Of a stretch of 64,000 nt of DNA, positions 9,707 to 18,830 are shown one piece after another. Source of the DNA: Epilithonimonas sp. JDS (GTDB lineage: Bacteria > Bacteroidota > Bacteroidia > Flavobacteriales > Weeksellaceae); NCBI RefSeq assembly GCF_021261315.1, contig NZ_JAJSAX010000002.1:620001-684000 (forward strand), given 5' to 3'. The translations under genes were made by a program, and so were the position numbers. Numbering within the stretch: the stretch's first letter is position 1; each line of letters starts with the position of its first letter. The notes beneath the pieces are model-generated. The model made no database searches, was not told the DNA's origin, and was given only the letters and a program-made list of their open reading frames with translations.

Positions 9707-11560
9707 ATGAAAAGATTCGTTCTGTTTTTATTTATTCTGGCTTTCAATTTCGGATTTTCACAAACTGCTTCCGTCGAAGAAAACTACACTAAAAAAGAAG
9801 TTTATATTCCGATGCGTGACGGAACAAAACTGTTCACTATCATTTACACCCCAAAAGATATTTCGAAAAGCAACAAATATCCGGTGATTATGAACCGAAC
9901 CTGCTACGGCATTTCCCCTTACGGAGAAACCAATTTCAGAAAAAAACTGAGTCCTAATAAATTCATTGAGAAAGAAAAATACATCTTCGTATTCCAGGAT
10001 GTTCGCGGCAGATATATGAGCGAAGGCACTTTCACAAATATGACACCACAAGTGGATCATAAAACCAAAAAAGATGTGGACGAAAGTACAGATACTTACG
10101 ACACCGTAGACTGGCTGGTAAAAAATATCCAGAACAACAACGGAAAAGTTGGTCAGTACGGAACTTCATACCCTGGATTTTATACCGCAGTTGGAACTTT
10201 AGCCAATCATCCGGCTTTGGTGGCTTCTTCTCCACAAGCGCCAATCTCTGACTTTTGGTATGACGATTTCCATCACAATGGCGTATTTCTGATGGGTTAC
10301 TTTAAAACTTTCCCGGTTTTTGGTGTTAATAAAACGAAACCTGAAAAAGAATCCTGGTTTGCAGACAAAATGATCAAGCCAACTTCTGAGGACGGCTATC
10401 TTTTCTATAAAAATATGGGTACACTAAAAGATGGCGTTGACAAATATTACAAAGATAATTTCTTTATGCAGGAAATCATGGATCATCCAAACTACGATAA
10501 ATACTGGCAAAAGAGAAATCTCCTTCCCCATCTTAAAAACATCAACCACGCTGTGATGACTGTTGGCGGCTGGTTCGATTCTGAAGATTTGCGAGGACCT
10601 TTGGAAATCTACAAAACCATAGAAAAGTCTAGCCCGAAAGCGAAAAACACCATTGTGATGGGACCATTTTATCACGGTGGCTGGAATTACGACTCTGGCA
10701 AACATTATCATAATGACATCTATTTTGGGGACAGCATTGCGACTTATTATCAGAAAAATATAGAGCAGCCTTTCTTCCATCATTATTTAAAAGAAGATTC
10801 CAAAACGGCAGCAAAACTTCCCGAAGCTTATATGTTTGACACCGGAAAAAAAGAATGGAAACAGTTTGAAAACTGGCCGCCCAAACAATCAGCAAAACAG
10901 AGCTTCCATTTGAACAGTTCAGGAATTCTTTCTGCAACAGGCGAAAATCCGAAAACCTTTGCATCTTATGTTTCTGATCCCAACAAACCGGTTTTGAGCA
11001 GCGAGAATTACAAGGATATGAATGGCTTCACGCCGAAAAATTATATGAGCGAAGACCAGCGTTTTGCAGGCTACAGATCGGATGTCCTAAGTTACACAAC
11101 CGAAGTTTTGGAAAATGATGTGACATTAGCCGGAGAAATTTTAACCAAACTAAAAGTTACAACTTCGTCCACTGACGCTGATTTTATTGTAAAATTAATT
11201 GACGTCTATCCTGCCGATGAAAAGTCCAACGCTGATAAACCAAATGTTGTCTACGCCAATTACCACCAAATGGTGAGAAGTGAAATAATGCCAGCAAGAT
11301 TTCGCAACAGTTTTGAAAAACCAGAAGCACTGATTCCGAACAAAGGCGCAAGCGTAGATGTAAAATTGCAGGACGTTTTCCACACGTTCAAAAAAGGACA
11401 CAAAATACAGATTCAGGTTCAGAGCACTTGGTTTCCGCTGATGGCAATCAATCCTCAGAAGTTTCTGGAAAATCCGTACAAGGCAACAAAGGATGATTAC
11501 GAAAAAGCTGAAATCAAAGTTTCCAGCGGAAGCACAATCGAATTTGATGTCTTGAAATAA
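9707..11560 (+). CDS. CocE/NonD family secreted hydrolase (X-Pro dipeptidyl-peptidase-like)
   Basis: Predicted exported alpha/beta hydrolase acting on an ester or amide (cocaine esterase, acyl-peptide or cephalosporin acylase type); the substrate is unknown. A signal peptide (residues 1-19, ending GFSQT) precedes the peptidase S15 fold. The nucleophile is Ser154 in GTSYPG, the active-site region follows with SPQAPISDFW, and GPFYHGGW probably contains the catalytic histidine. The last 170 residues form the C-terminal jelly-roll of this family (PepX_C). The 617-residue length is normal. Monocistronic, with its own terminator. Confidence 0.9.
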   Translation: MKRFVLFLFILAFNFGFSQTASVEENYTKKEVYIPMRDGTKLFTIIYTPKDISKSNKYPVIMNRTCYGISPYGETNFRKKLSPNKFIEKEKYIFVFQDVRGRYMSEGTFTNMTPQVDHKTKKDVDESTDTYDTVDWLVKNIQNNNGKVGQYGTSYPGFYTAVGTLANHPALVASSPQAPISDFWYDDFHHNGVFLMGYFKTFPVFGVNKTKPEKESWFADKMIKPTSEDGYLFYKNMGTLKDGVDKYYKDNFFMQEIMDHPNYDKYWQKRNLLPHLKNINHAVMTVGGWFDSEDLRGPLEIYKTIEKSSPKAKNTIVMGPFYHGGWNYDSGKHYHNDIYFGDSIATYYQKNIEQPFFHHYLKEDSKTAAKLPEAYMFDTGKKEWKQFENWPPKQSAKQSFHLNSSGILSATGENPKTFASYVSDPNKPVLSSENYKDMNGFTPKNYMSEDQRFAGYRSDVLSYTTEVLENDVTLAGEILTKLKVTTSSTDADFIVKLIDVYPADEKSNADKPNVVYANYHQMVRSEIMPARFRNSFEKPEALIPNKGASVDVKLQDVFHTFKKGHKIQIQVQSTWFPLMAINPQKFLENPYKATKDDYEKAEIKVSSGSTIEFDVLK

Positions 11561-11612
11561 AAAAGAAAAGCACAAATTTAAAGAGCCTTGTCAAGGTTCT
11601 AAATTATAAATT

Positions 11613-11643
11613 AAAAAGCACAGACCTAAGTTTGTGCTTTTTG
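11613..11643. terminator. bidirectional terminator between convergent genes
   Basis: AAAAAGCACA pairs with TGTGCTTTTT around GACCTAAGTT, with A/T runs on both sides. It can end both the plus-strand hydrolase gene and the minus-strand LLM oxidoreductase gene. Confidence 0.8.
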
Positions 11644-11668
11644 TTTGTTATAAGTTTTCTCGAAATTA

Positions 11669-12661
11669 TTATAATGATTTAATAACATCAGCGGCAATTC
11701 CGTAAGATTTCTGCTTAGCTTCGAAGTCGTAAATATTTCCTGAAACAATGATCTCATTTGGTCTGTAATCCTTCACAAACTTTGAAAGTTTTTCCTTCAG
11801 CACTTCCCTGTCTCCTACGAAAGTTTTCGCGGCCATTCTATTTAGATGAAGTGAAACGTCGTCGGACATATTCGCCAAATCTGTCTCGTCTGGCGGTAAA
11901 AGCGGCTGTCTTTGATCCGTCAAAATATTAACAAAAGCCTGGAAATGTGAAGTTGATAAATAATGAGCCTCATCTACCGAATCTGCACCGATAATATTGA
12001 TACAAACCATTACATACGGCTCATCCAAAAACTCGGAAGGCTGAAAATGTTCTCTGTAAATTTCCAAAGCCACTTCTAACTGCGACGGTGCAAAATGTGC
12101 TGCAAACGCATAAGGCATTCCTAATTTGGCAGCCAAAAAAGCCGAATCAGTCGAACTTCCCAAAATATAAAGCGGAACATCTGCACCTTCTCCGGGAATT
12201 GCTCTCACTTTGGATTCAGAATTTGAATCGGACATATACTTTTGAAGTTCCTTGATATGGAATTCAAAATTATAATTGGGAGTGAAGTTATTGCCTCTCA
12301 GAGCACTAGCTGTAAGTCCGTCAGTTCCCGGCGCTCTGCCAAGACCAAGATCTATTCTTCCGGGATACAATCCGTCCAAAGTTCCCAACTGCTCAGCAAC
12401 CGACAATGTCGAATGATTTGGTAACATAATGCCGCCGGAACCAACTCTCAGGGTTTCCGTCTGACCCGCAACGTGTCCAATTAAAATGGAGGTTGCAGCA
12501 CTGGCAACATTAGGAAAATTATGGTGTTCAGAAAACCAATATCTCGTGAAACCGAGCTTCTCAGCGTGTTGCGCGGATTTTACTGATTTTTGAAATGTTT
12601 TATTGATATCGTCGCCTTTGACAATTGTCGCAAGGTCCAGAATTGAATATTTGATTGACAT
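11669..12661 (-). CDS. LLM class flavin-dependent oxidoreductase
   Basis: Predicted FMN-dependent monooxygenase of the bacterial luciferase-like superfamily, YhbW-like subgroup; the substrate is unknown. The 330-residue TIM barrel has the family motifs RYWFSEHHNFP near residue 40, RVGSGGIMLPNHS near residue 75 and GRIDLGLGRAPGTD near residue 105. It is alone on its strand, upstream of and divergent from the aquaporin gene. Confidence 0.9.
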   Translation of the reverse strand: MSIKYSILDLATIVKGDDINKTFQKSVKSAQHAEKLGFTRYWFSEHHNFPNVASAATSILIGHVAGQTETLRVGSGGIMLPNHSTLSVAEQLGTLDGLYPGRIDLGLGRAPGTDGLTASALRGNNFTPNYNFEFHIKELQKYMSDSNSESKVRAIPGEGADVPLYILGSSTDSAFLAAKLGMPYAFAAHFAPSQLEVALEIYREHFQPSEFLDEPYVMVCINIIGADSVDEAHYLSTSHFQAFVNILTDQRQPLLPPDETDLANMSDDVSLHLNRMAAKTFVGDREVLKEKLSKFVKDYRPNEIIVSGNIYDFEAKQKSYGIAADVIKSL

Positions 12662-12787
12662 ATTTTAAGATTTATACAAGTGTTTAATTCAAAAAGCAAA
12701 CCACTGATGAACACGCAAAAAAGTCAGAAATTTTGTCACGATTTAAGATATTAATCACAATCTTTTACAATCAATAGAAATAATTAT

Positions 12788-12795
12788 TACATTTG
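12788..12795 (+). promoter_or_regulatory. Bacteroidota -7 box upstream of aqpZ
   Basis: TACATTTG matches the Bacteroidota consensus TAnnTTTG and ends 29 bp before the aquaporin start codon. Confidence 0.6.
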
Positions 12796-12824
12796 TTGCA
12801 ATAAACTATAAAAAAACATTACAA

Positions 12825-13538
12825 ATGGTATCTACAACATCAAAATTTGTTGCCGAAATGATCGGCACTATGGTTCTCGTATTAATGGGCTGCGGAAGTG
12901 CAGTCATTGCCGGCGCTGACGGCACTACTGGCGTTGGACTTCTTGGAATTTCTTTTGCTTTCGGATTGAGTGTGGTGGCAATGGCTTATGCGATTGGTCA
13001 CATTTCCGGCTGTCATATCAATCCTGCGATTTCCATTGCAATGGTTGCTGCAGGACGAATGAAACTTACTGAAGCGGCTTATTACATCGTGGCTCAGATC
13101 GTCGGTGCAATTGTCGGTGCCGGAATTCTCTACGTCATTTTCACAAATCATCCAGGTGCGGAATTAGGACCTTGGGCGTTAGGCTCTAATGGTTGGGGAA
13201 CTGGTTATCTCGATCAATACAACACTTTGGCGGCTTTTGTTGCTGAGTTTGTTTTCACATTTATCTTTTTACTGGTCATTCTTGGATCAACTTCTACTAA
13301 GAATATTCACGGTGGTTTTGCTGGTTTGGCGATTGGATTGTCATTGGTTTTGATTCATATTGTCGGAATCAAAATCACAGGTGTTTCTGTAAATCCGGCA
13401 AGAAGCATTGGCCCTGCGATTTTTGCTCAAGGTGAAGCGCTTTCTCAGATTTGGCTTTTCGTTGCTGCTCCCATTTTAGGTGGCGTTTTTGCAGCGTTTG
13501 TCTATAATCTTTTGATCGAGAAGAAAGAAATAGCTTAA
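12825..13538 (+). CDS. aqpZ: aquaporin Z-type water channel (MIP family)
   Basis: Inner-membrane water channel. The 237 residues form six helices plus two half-helices with the twin pore motifs: Asn-Pro-Ala in GCHINPAISIA, and VNPARSIGPA near residue 190, where the arginine of the selectivity filter follows NPA. The short NPA loops favour water over glycerol (AqpZ rather than GlpF); that assignment is inference. Confidence 0.93.
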   Translation: MVSTTSKFVAEMIGTMVLVLMGCGSAVIAGADGTTGVGLLGISFAFGLSVVAMAYAIGHISGCHINPAISIAMVAAGRMKLTEAAYYIVAQIVGAIVGAGILYVIFTNHPGAELGPWALGSNGWGTGYLDQYNTLAAFVAEFVFTFIFLLVILGSTSTKNIHGGFAGLAIGLSLVLIHIVGIKITGVSVNPARSIGPAIFAQGEALSQIWLFVAAPILGGVFAAFVYNLLIEKKEIA

Positions 13539-13561
13539 TTTCAATTTCAGTATAAAATTAA

Positions 13562-13592
13562 AAATCCTGTCAATACTATTGGCAGGATTTAT
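13562..13592. terminator. bidirectional terminator after aqpZ
   Basis: AAATCCTG pairs with CAGGATTT, with a partly paired inner region (TCAAT/ATTGG), followed by T-rich DNA. It serves aqpZ and overlaps the 3' end of the convergent minus-strand gene. Confidence 0.75.
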
Positions 13593-14137
13593 TTTTTGTT
13601 TTTGGCTTCGAAGAAATTTTTAAAGATTAATTCTTCCTTCTTTCCCTTTAATTCAAACTTTTTGAAAAGCAGACTTCTGGCAAGGTTTCTCATAAAATGA
13701 TCTTTGTCGCAGAGTTTCCAGTAAGAATCCTGATGAATTGTTTTCGGTTCTCGGATTTTATAGAAAGTGGTTTCCCAGTTGTCCTCGTCGTGATAAAATT
13801 CTATAATGCCACAATGTTCAGGAATTGTCTGATGATCGATCATTCCCATTGGTAAAAGAAAACTGAATGAATTACAGATATAATCGCCGCAGCCAATTTT
13901 GTCGTGTTTCAGGAACTTTTCTCCGGTTTTCTGATTGGTATATTTCTTTCTGAAATCGTTTTTGAAATCTGATTTTGATAATTTAATTTCAATTTCGTGG
14001 CTGAAACCTTCATTATTGATCGACAAAATATCTGCTTCCCAATCCGAATGAAAAAAATTGGTCAGAACAATTTCCTTATCAAAATCACAATTGGTATTGA
14101 TAAAGCTATGAACAAGTTCTTCTATTTTAAGCATCAT
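13589..14137 (-). CDS. PD-(D/E)XK nuclease-like protein (hypothetical)
   Basis: I do not recognise a named family. Residues 22-52 show the spacing of a PD-(D/E)XK nuclease core: Glu22, Asp36 in WEADIL, then EIEIK with Glu50-x-Lys52, in beta-strand-like surroundings, as in MmcB and Vsr-type proteins. Sizes fit (182 residues). There is no methyltransferase or specificity gene nearby, so it is not an evident restriction system. It ends at the aqpZ terminator and lies 10 bp after the upstream peptidase gene's stop region on the same strand. Function as a nuclease is inference. Confidence 0.6.
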   Translation of the reverse strand: MMLKIEELVHSFINTNCDFDKEIVLTNFFHSDWEADILSINNEGFSHEIEIKLSKSDFKNDFRKKYTNQKTGEKFLKHDKIGCGDYICNSFSFLLPMGMIDHQTIPEHCGIIEFYHDEDNWETTFYKIREPKTIHQDSYWKLCDKDHFMRNLARSLLFKKFELKGKKEELIFKNFFEAKNKK

Positions 14138-14146
14138 TAATTTGAT

Positions 14147-14845
14147 TTAATATCTGCGTACTGTCACGTGATAACAGCTTTGTTGTTTTTCTTTAATGTA
14201 AAAAATATGCCCTAGATTTTTATAATACAAAAGTACTTTTTCCAATTCTTTTTCGAGCTTTGTATTGACTTTCAAAACGTGATCAAAACGAACATAAGAG
14301 ATATCGAATGCCGCTCCATAGTTATGTGAACTGATTCCTAAAGCCGCATTGGAATTGACTTTCCGTAATCTGCATTGATCCTCTAAAGTTCTGGTAACAG
14401 AGGAAACGACAAAGAAACTTTTGGTGTCCGTTGCAAATTTCGCAGCCATATTTTCCAGAGTGGTTCTTGCTTTTTTAACTAAATATGGTCGGCTGTATTC
14501 CAAAGCCTGAAGACGGTAACCGCGTGATTTCTTTTTGACTTTTACAAATTTTCCTTTTGAAATGTATTTATCAACTGATTTTGCATTTTCCAAAATATCG
14601 ACTCCAAAATTCTGAGCGGCTAACAAATGCGGTTTGTACAATGTGGTAGGTTCTACCTTCAGAACTTCTTTCAAATCGTAGCATTTTTGAGATTTGAAGA
14701 GCGAAAAACTTAGTAGAAAAATAATTGAAAGACAAAACTTACTGATGGTTGGCAAACTTCGATAAACATACAAATCCCGCAGCCCGACTTGAGGCGGATC
14801 CCGATGTAAAATCGGGAGGGAGTGGAAGGCGGATAAAGCTGCCAT
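14147..14845 (-). CDS. DUF5715-type LAS peptidase-like exported protein; start uncertain
   Basis: Probable periplasmic zinc peptidase of the LAS/M15-like group (D-Ala-D-Ala carboxypeptidase fold). The C-terminal domain has SSHNYGAAFDISY, an HxxGxAxD zinc motif, and a later YHVTV supplying the third ligand. A hydrophobic segment (FCLSIIFLLSFSLFKSQ) looks like a signal peptide. The only ATG clear of the upstream gene (14845) would translate straight through an interspersed repeat. TTG codons at 14773 or 14755 put the signal peptide at the N-terminus and are more likely. A longer frame back to 15112 overlaps the acyltransferase gene and is rejected. Confidence 0.75.
   Translation of the reverse strand: MAALSAFHSLPILHRDPPQVGLRDLYVYRSLPTISKFCLSIIFLLSFSLFKSQKCYDLKEVLKVEPTTLYKPHLLAAQNFGVDILENAKSVDKYISKGKFVKVKKKSRGYRLQALEYSRPYLVKKARTTLENMAAKFATDTKSFFVVSSVTRTLEDQCRLRKVNSNAALGISSHNYGAAFDISYVRFDHVLKVNTKLEKELEKVLLYYKNLGHIFYIKEKQQSCYHVTVRRY
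14779..14843 (+). repeat. structured interspersed element, copy A
   Basis: Core element running from GCAGCCCGACTTGAG to GGAAGGCGGATAAAGCTGCC. Three nested helices are visible: GCAGC/GCTGC outside, CCGACTT/AAGGCGG in the middle with one A-G mismatch, and TCCCGAT/ATCGGGA inside around GTAAA. It sits between two minus-strand genes, overlaps the longest frame of the peptidase gene, and reads in the same direction as copies B, C and D. Confidence 0.75.
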
Positions 14846-14879
14846 ATTTTTAATTCTACTTAATTTTAAATTATAATTT

Positions 14880-15872
14880 TTAAGAAACCAAAAGACTGCA
14901 GCCACGAATATCTGAATGATCGATTCTTCCCAAAACCTGAAAAGCTCCATCTTCGATTCGCCCCAAATCCTGCGCTGCAATGAATGAGCAGGAATGCTTA
15001 TTTGCAAGATCAATGATATTAATTGCGCCAGTTCTTCCTTCTTCAACGTAAGAAAACGGGTCTTCCGTATTTCTGATGAGAACTTGCATCCAGTTTGGAC
15101 TTTTATAAACATTTTCGCCCAATGAATACGCCTGAGAAAGTAACTCTGTCATAGAATATTCTGAATAAATCTTATCCGTTTTGAAGCCTTGTTTGAAGAT
15201 TTTCAGCAGCTCATCTTTTGTCATTTCTTCTTTTCTGCCTTTCATTCCGCCTGTTTCGATAACTGTTAAATTCTGAGATTGAGAGATTGAAAGATTCTGA
15301 GATTCTATTGTATCAAGAAAATCCAATAAGGCAAAAGAAACACCAAAAAGGATTACTTTTTTTTCGGTCAAAGTTTGGAGTAGATCAAATAATTCCTGAT
15401 GGTTGTAAAGGAAATATCCGTTTTCTGGTTTTCCCGATTTTTTCATCAGAAAATCGACCATATAAATTAACGACGAATGTGTATTTTCGGAATAGTTCGG
15501 GAGCAAGCCGAGAAAAATATAATCTTCCGGTTTTCCGATAAATTGCTCAAAACTTTTATAAATGCTTTCTTCGTAAAGAGAAAAATCGGCGATGTAGTGT
15601 TTGGAACGGTTGATCTGAGTAGTTCCGGAACTTTGGAAATAATGCTCAGCTTCAGAATTTTTGTCTAAAACCAAATGATTTTTGAACATTTCTATTGGTA
15701 GGAAAGGAATGTCATTAACTTCATTTATTTCTGACGGATTAATTTTGAGATAATCAACAAATTTTCTGTAAACTTCCACATTCTCATATTGATAACGAAA
15801 AGTTTCCAAACAAGCGGTCTGAAAATCGGATTCGTTTTTTATGTCAAAAATATTCTGCTTCATTTTTTTCAA
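14880..15872 (-). CDS. LuxE/PaaK-family acyltransferase (acyl-protein synthetase-like)
   Basis: Predicted adenylate-forming enzyme that activates or transfers an acyl group; the acyl donor and acceptor are unknown. The 330 residues fit the LuxE family. YFQSSGTTQINRSKHY near residue 85 is the nucleotide-binding loop, and YSEYSMTELLSQAY near residue 240 is the second AMP-binding signature. No other lux genes are near. Downstream neighbour is the exported peptidase; upstream, 16 bp away, is lpxH on the same strand. Confidence 0.85.
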   Translation of the reverse strand: MKKMKQNIFDIKNESDFQTACLETFRYQYENVEVYRKFVDYLKINPSEINEVNDIPFLPIEMFKNHLVLDKNSEAEHYFQSSGTTQINRSKHYIADFSLYEESIYKSFEQFIGKPEDYIFLGLLPNYSENTHSSLIYMVDFLMKKSGKPENGYFLYNHQELFDLLQTLTEKKVILFGVSFALLDFLDTIESQNLSISQSQNLTVIETGGMKGRKEEMTKDELLKIFKQGFKTDKIYSEYSMTELLSQAYSLGENVYKSPNWMQVLIRNTEDPFSYVEEGRTGAINIIDLANKHSCSFIAAQDLGRIEDGAFQVLGRIDHSDIRGCSLLVS

Positions 15873-15887
15873 ATCTAATTTTGAAAT

Positions 15888-16652
15888 TTATCCCTCAAAA
15901 GTTTTCACCTCAAACGAATTTCCATCGTAAACACCATAAGTGAAATAGACGATCCAATCGCCAAGGTTGATATATTTTGCACCTTTTTCCAAATCAAAGA
16001 TCAAAGGAAGATGACGGTGACCAAAAACGAAATAACTGATATCTTCCGTTTTCAGTTTTTCTTTGGAATACTGTATTAAAAACTCTTTGTCTTCGCCAAG
16101 AAATTCTTTGTCTTCATCTCCGGAGATCAGTTTATTTTTCTGAGACATATAGTTTGCAATGCTCATCGCAATATCCGGATGCAGCCAACGGAAAGCCCAT
16201 TGAGCCAAAGGATTTGTAAAAACTTTCTTCATCCTCTTATAGCCTTTGTCGCCAGGACCCAGTCCGTCGCCGTGTGCCAGAAGAAATTTTTTATCATTAA
16301 TTTCGTAATATCTTTTCTCAAAATAAACAGGAATTCCCAGTTCTTCTTCGAAATAATTTTTCATCCACAAATCGTGATTTCCAACGAAAAAATAAATCTC
16401 TATTCCGGAGTCTTTTAGTTCTGCAATCTTTCCTAAAACACGGATATAACCTTTGGGAACAACATATTTCCACTCGTGCCAGAAATCGAAAAGATCGCCC
16501 ATCAGGAAAAGAATCTGCGCATCTTTTTTGATGAGATCGAGCCAGCGGATGAATTTCTCCTCGCGGATTCTGCTTTGCTTAAGATCTGGAACACCGAAAT
16601 GCTGATCGGAAGCAAAATATATTTTTTTATCTGGATTAAGATTGATCTTCAT
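15888..16652 (-). CDS. lpxH: UDP-2,3-diacylglucosamine diphosphatase
   Basis: Calcineurin-like metallophosphatase; removes UMP from UDP-2,3-diacylglucosamine to give lipid X in lipid A synthesis. Metal ligands are visible: Asp16 and His18 in SDQHFG, Asp53 in MGDLFDFW, Asn92 and His93 in GNHDLW, a later LAHGDG, and FGHRHLP near the C-terminus. The 254-residue length is normal for the Bacteroidota enzyme. Confidence 0.9.
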   Translation of the reverse strand: MKINLNPDKKIYFASDQHFGVPDLKQSRIREEKFIRWLDLIKKDAQILFLMGDLFDFWHEWKYVVPKGYIRVLGKIAELKDSGIEIYFFVGNHDLWMKNYFEEELGIPVYFEKRYYEINDKKFLLAHGDGLGPGDKGYKRMKKVFTNPLAQWAFRWLHPDIAMSIANYMSQKNKLISGDEDKEFLGEDKEFLIQYSKEKLKTEDISYFVFGHRHLPLIFDLEKGAKYINLGDWIVYFTYGVYDGNSFEVKTFEG

Positions 16653-16666
16653 AAATTGATTTTCAA

Positions 16667-16867
16667 TTAATCAAAATGATTGCGTTCATCGTTCTGATCT
16701 CTCCTGCTGTAGATCCACATTCCAATTCCTAAACCAATAACGGCTGCGGAAGCGGTCATTAAAGCTCGTGATAATTTATCCGGTGCATCATTTCCAATGT
16801 AATTCATTAGAAAGATGATTACGAATGTGATGACACCGATTAGTAGATATTTGATTTTCGTATTCAT
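16667..16867 (-). CDS. small two-helix membrane protein (hypothetical)
   Basis: 66 residues with two hydrophobic segments (about 7-23 and 36-52) and a charged C-terminal tail (SRRDQNDERNHFD). No family recognised. It lies between an outer-membrane protein gene (2 bp away) and lpxH (14 bp), so it is probably in the same transcript. Confidence 0.6.
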   Translation of the reverse strand: MNTKIKYLLIGVITFVIIFLMNYIGNDAPDKLSRALMTASAAVIGLGIGMWIYSRRDQNDERNHFD

Positions 16868-16869
16868 TA

Positions 16870-17487
16870 TTACAATTTATAAGAAATCATCACACCACCT
16901 TTGAAAGGAATGATCTCGCCGCTTTTATCCCAGTTTTCTACTCTGTCATATCTGTTTTCCTGAGTTTCAGGAAGATATTCTACATAACCTTTGTAAAAAC
17001 CTTGTTGATTACCAACTCCCAAAAATACATCCATATTCCATCGGTTTCCAATCTGAAACTGGTAGCCTGCAGTTGCACCGATCATATAGGAAAATCCTTT
17101 TTGGTAGAGTTGATTCATTCGGTAAGGCGTTACTTCTCCTTCTTTAGTGACATAAATATCATTTTTCCAATAATTCCATTTTTGAATATTGAAAACACCG
17201 AAACCTACACTTGCTCCCACATAAAAATGTTTGAAAGCCTCATCAAAATAATATCTTCCCTCCACAGTTCCGATCCCAAATAAAGCCTGATGCCCGCCAA
17301 AAGACTTCCAAGGTGAAAAGAAAATATCAGCCTGTCCCGTGATATGCTCTGTAAAACCGTGTTCAACACCGACATTTAGCATACCTATTGGCAGAAACAA
17401 AGCGTTGGCTTTGATGTAGGTTTCGTTTTTTTGTGAAAAGCTAAAGATGGATAGACAGACTAATGTGATTGCTAATACTTTCTTCAT
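16870..17487 (-). CDS. outer-membrane beta-barrel protein (hypothetical)
   Basis: A signal peptide (residues 1-19, ending FSFSQK) precedes about 185 residues of alternating glycine/aromatic strands (VGVEHGFTEHITGQADIFF, YVGASVGFGVF, YMIGATAGYQFQIG), typical of a small outer-membrane barrel. The exact role is unknown. It follows the thioredoxin gene by 2 bp on the same strand. Confidence 0.7.
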   Translation of the reverse strand: MKKVLAITLVCLSIFSFSQKNETYIKANALFLPIGMLNVGVEHGFTEHITGQADIFFSPWKSFGGHQALFGIGTVEGRYYFDEAFKHFYVGASVGFGVFNIQKWNYWKNDIYVTKEGEVTPYRMNQLYQKGFSYMIGATAGYQFQIGNRWNMDVFLGVGNQQGFYKGYVEYLPETQENRYDRVENWDKSGEIIPFKGGVMISYKL

Positions 17488-17489
17488 TG

Positions 17490-18659
17490 TTACTTCTTAT
17501 TCAGGATTTTGTTCATTTTTGTGGCGTCTTTGCTTTCTTCTTTGGCGAAGTTGGCTGCCATTCCTGCGAACATTTTTGCTTCGTCTTTTTTTCCTAATTT
17601 ATCGTACAAAGTTGCCAAGATACTTGTGGAATCATAATTCTCTGAAGACATCACGACTTTTTCTGCCCATCTTGCAGCGCTTTGCAACGATGTTTTTGTG
17701 GAGACTTTGTCTGCGAAAACACTTGCTGCCGCGAGTAATTCTGAATTGTTGAACTCGTCCGGATTCTTGTAATATTCCAAAGCGGTTTTTTCGTAAGCCG
17801 GAAAATTTTCGTGAGAAATGTAGTAATTCAATTTATAGATGTTCAGGCTTTTGGCAAGGTCTTCTTTTGGAAGCAAACCTTCGCCTTCTTTCAAAACTTT
17901 TGCATCGTCGATGGTTTTTGTTTTGTCATCGGTTGCAGAAGTTACGAGTTTCATTAATTTCAAATAATTATCGAACTGCGTGTAATTTTTCTCGGTTAAT
18001 AATTCTACGATCGCTGACTTGTTCTGTTGGAAAACTTTGTAGTTGGCATCATCTACGGACTGAGTGAAATTCAAAAGAGCATTGATTTCTTCGCCTGTGA
18101 AAGTCTTGTCTTTTTTGTTGGCAAAATATTTTTCTGAAGCTTGCTTGGCTATGATTGGGTCTTTGCTGGCATAAAGGCTGATGAAATTCAATAGTGCTGG
18201 CTGGTCCAATTTTCCTTTCTGAAATTCGTCTTTCAGATTGGTATTGACCAATTCAGGCTTGTTGTTTTTCTTTCCTAAAGCCAGGAATTCTTCGGTTTTA
18301 AGATAGCCTAATTCTTTGCCAACGATTTCGCCTTCTCCATTCAGGAAAAGCAAAGTCGGGTAACTTCTGATGCCATATTTTGCAGCAAGAGCAACGCCTT
18401 CGCCTTTTTCCATATCAAAATGGGCGTTGATGAAATTTTTGTTGTAATAATCTGCTACCTTTGCATCGGTAAAAACGTTGCGCTCCATCAATTTACAAGG
18501 TCCACACCAAGCCGCATAAGCATCGAGAAAGATGAGTTTCTTTTCGGTTTTGGCTTTGGCAAGTAGAGTGGTAAAATCGGAATCTTCGAACTTGATGTTT
18601 TGCTGTGAAAACCCAAGCTGAATGGCGAATATTAAAAAGAAAAATGATATTTTTTGCAT
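17490..18659 (-). CDS. exported thioredoxin-domain protein
   Basis: Predicted periplasmic thiol-disulfide protein. A signal peptide (residues 1-18, ending GFSQQ) is followed by a thioredoxin domain (about 20-145) with the redox motif Cys52-Gly-Pro-Cys55 in AAWCGPCK and a cis-proline region SYPTLLF. The C-terminal half (150-389) is helical and lysine-rich, possibly a tetratricopeptide-like repeat region. Could be a reductant for envelope or cytochrome maturation; the partner is unknown. First gene of a minus-strand run continuing through the OMP and small membrane protein. Confidence 0.85.
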   Translation of the reverse strand: MQKISFFFLIFAIQLGFSQQNIKFEDSDFTTLLAKAKTEKKLIFLDAYAAWCGPCKLMERNVFTDAKVADYYNKNFINAHFDMEKGEGVALAAKYGIRSYPTLLFLNGEGEIVGKELGYLKTEEFLALGKKNNKPELVNTNLKDEFQKGKLDQPALLNFISLYASKDPIIAKQASEKYFANKKDKTFTGEEINALLNFTQSVDDANYKVFQQNKSAIVELLTEKNYTQFDNYLKLMKLVTSATDDKTKTIDDAKVLKEGEGLLPKEDLAKSLNIYKLNYYISHENFPAYEKTALEYYKNPDEFNNSELLAAASVFADKVSTKTSLQSAARWAEKVVMSSENYDSTSILATLYDKLGKKDEAKMFAGMAANFAKEESKDATKMNKILNKK

Positions 18660-18743
18660 TCTGAGAATAAATCGAATTATCTTGCGAAGATAACCAATTC
18701 TGTAAGAATGGACAGAGTTTGAAATCCTAAAGTTTTAATTTTT

Positions 18744-18751
18744 TAACTTTG
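18744..18751 (+). promoter_or_regulatory. possible -7 box in the 18.7-19.1 kb gap
   Basis: TAACTTTG followed by C matches TAnnTTTG. It faces DUF3822 but lies over 300 bp upstream with two repeat elements between, so its target is uncertain. Confidence 0.35.
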
Positions 18752-18830
18752 CAAATCGCGGAGGAGACTTTGAGAGAATAGACTGATAGAAAATAGACTT
18801 TCAACTATTTGTTTTAAATTAAACATATCG

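Noticed and set aside
14846-15112. Longer N-terminus of the DUF5715-type protein
   Set aside because: Overlaps the acyltransferase coding end in another frame and includes no family sequence.
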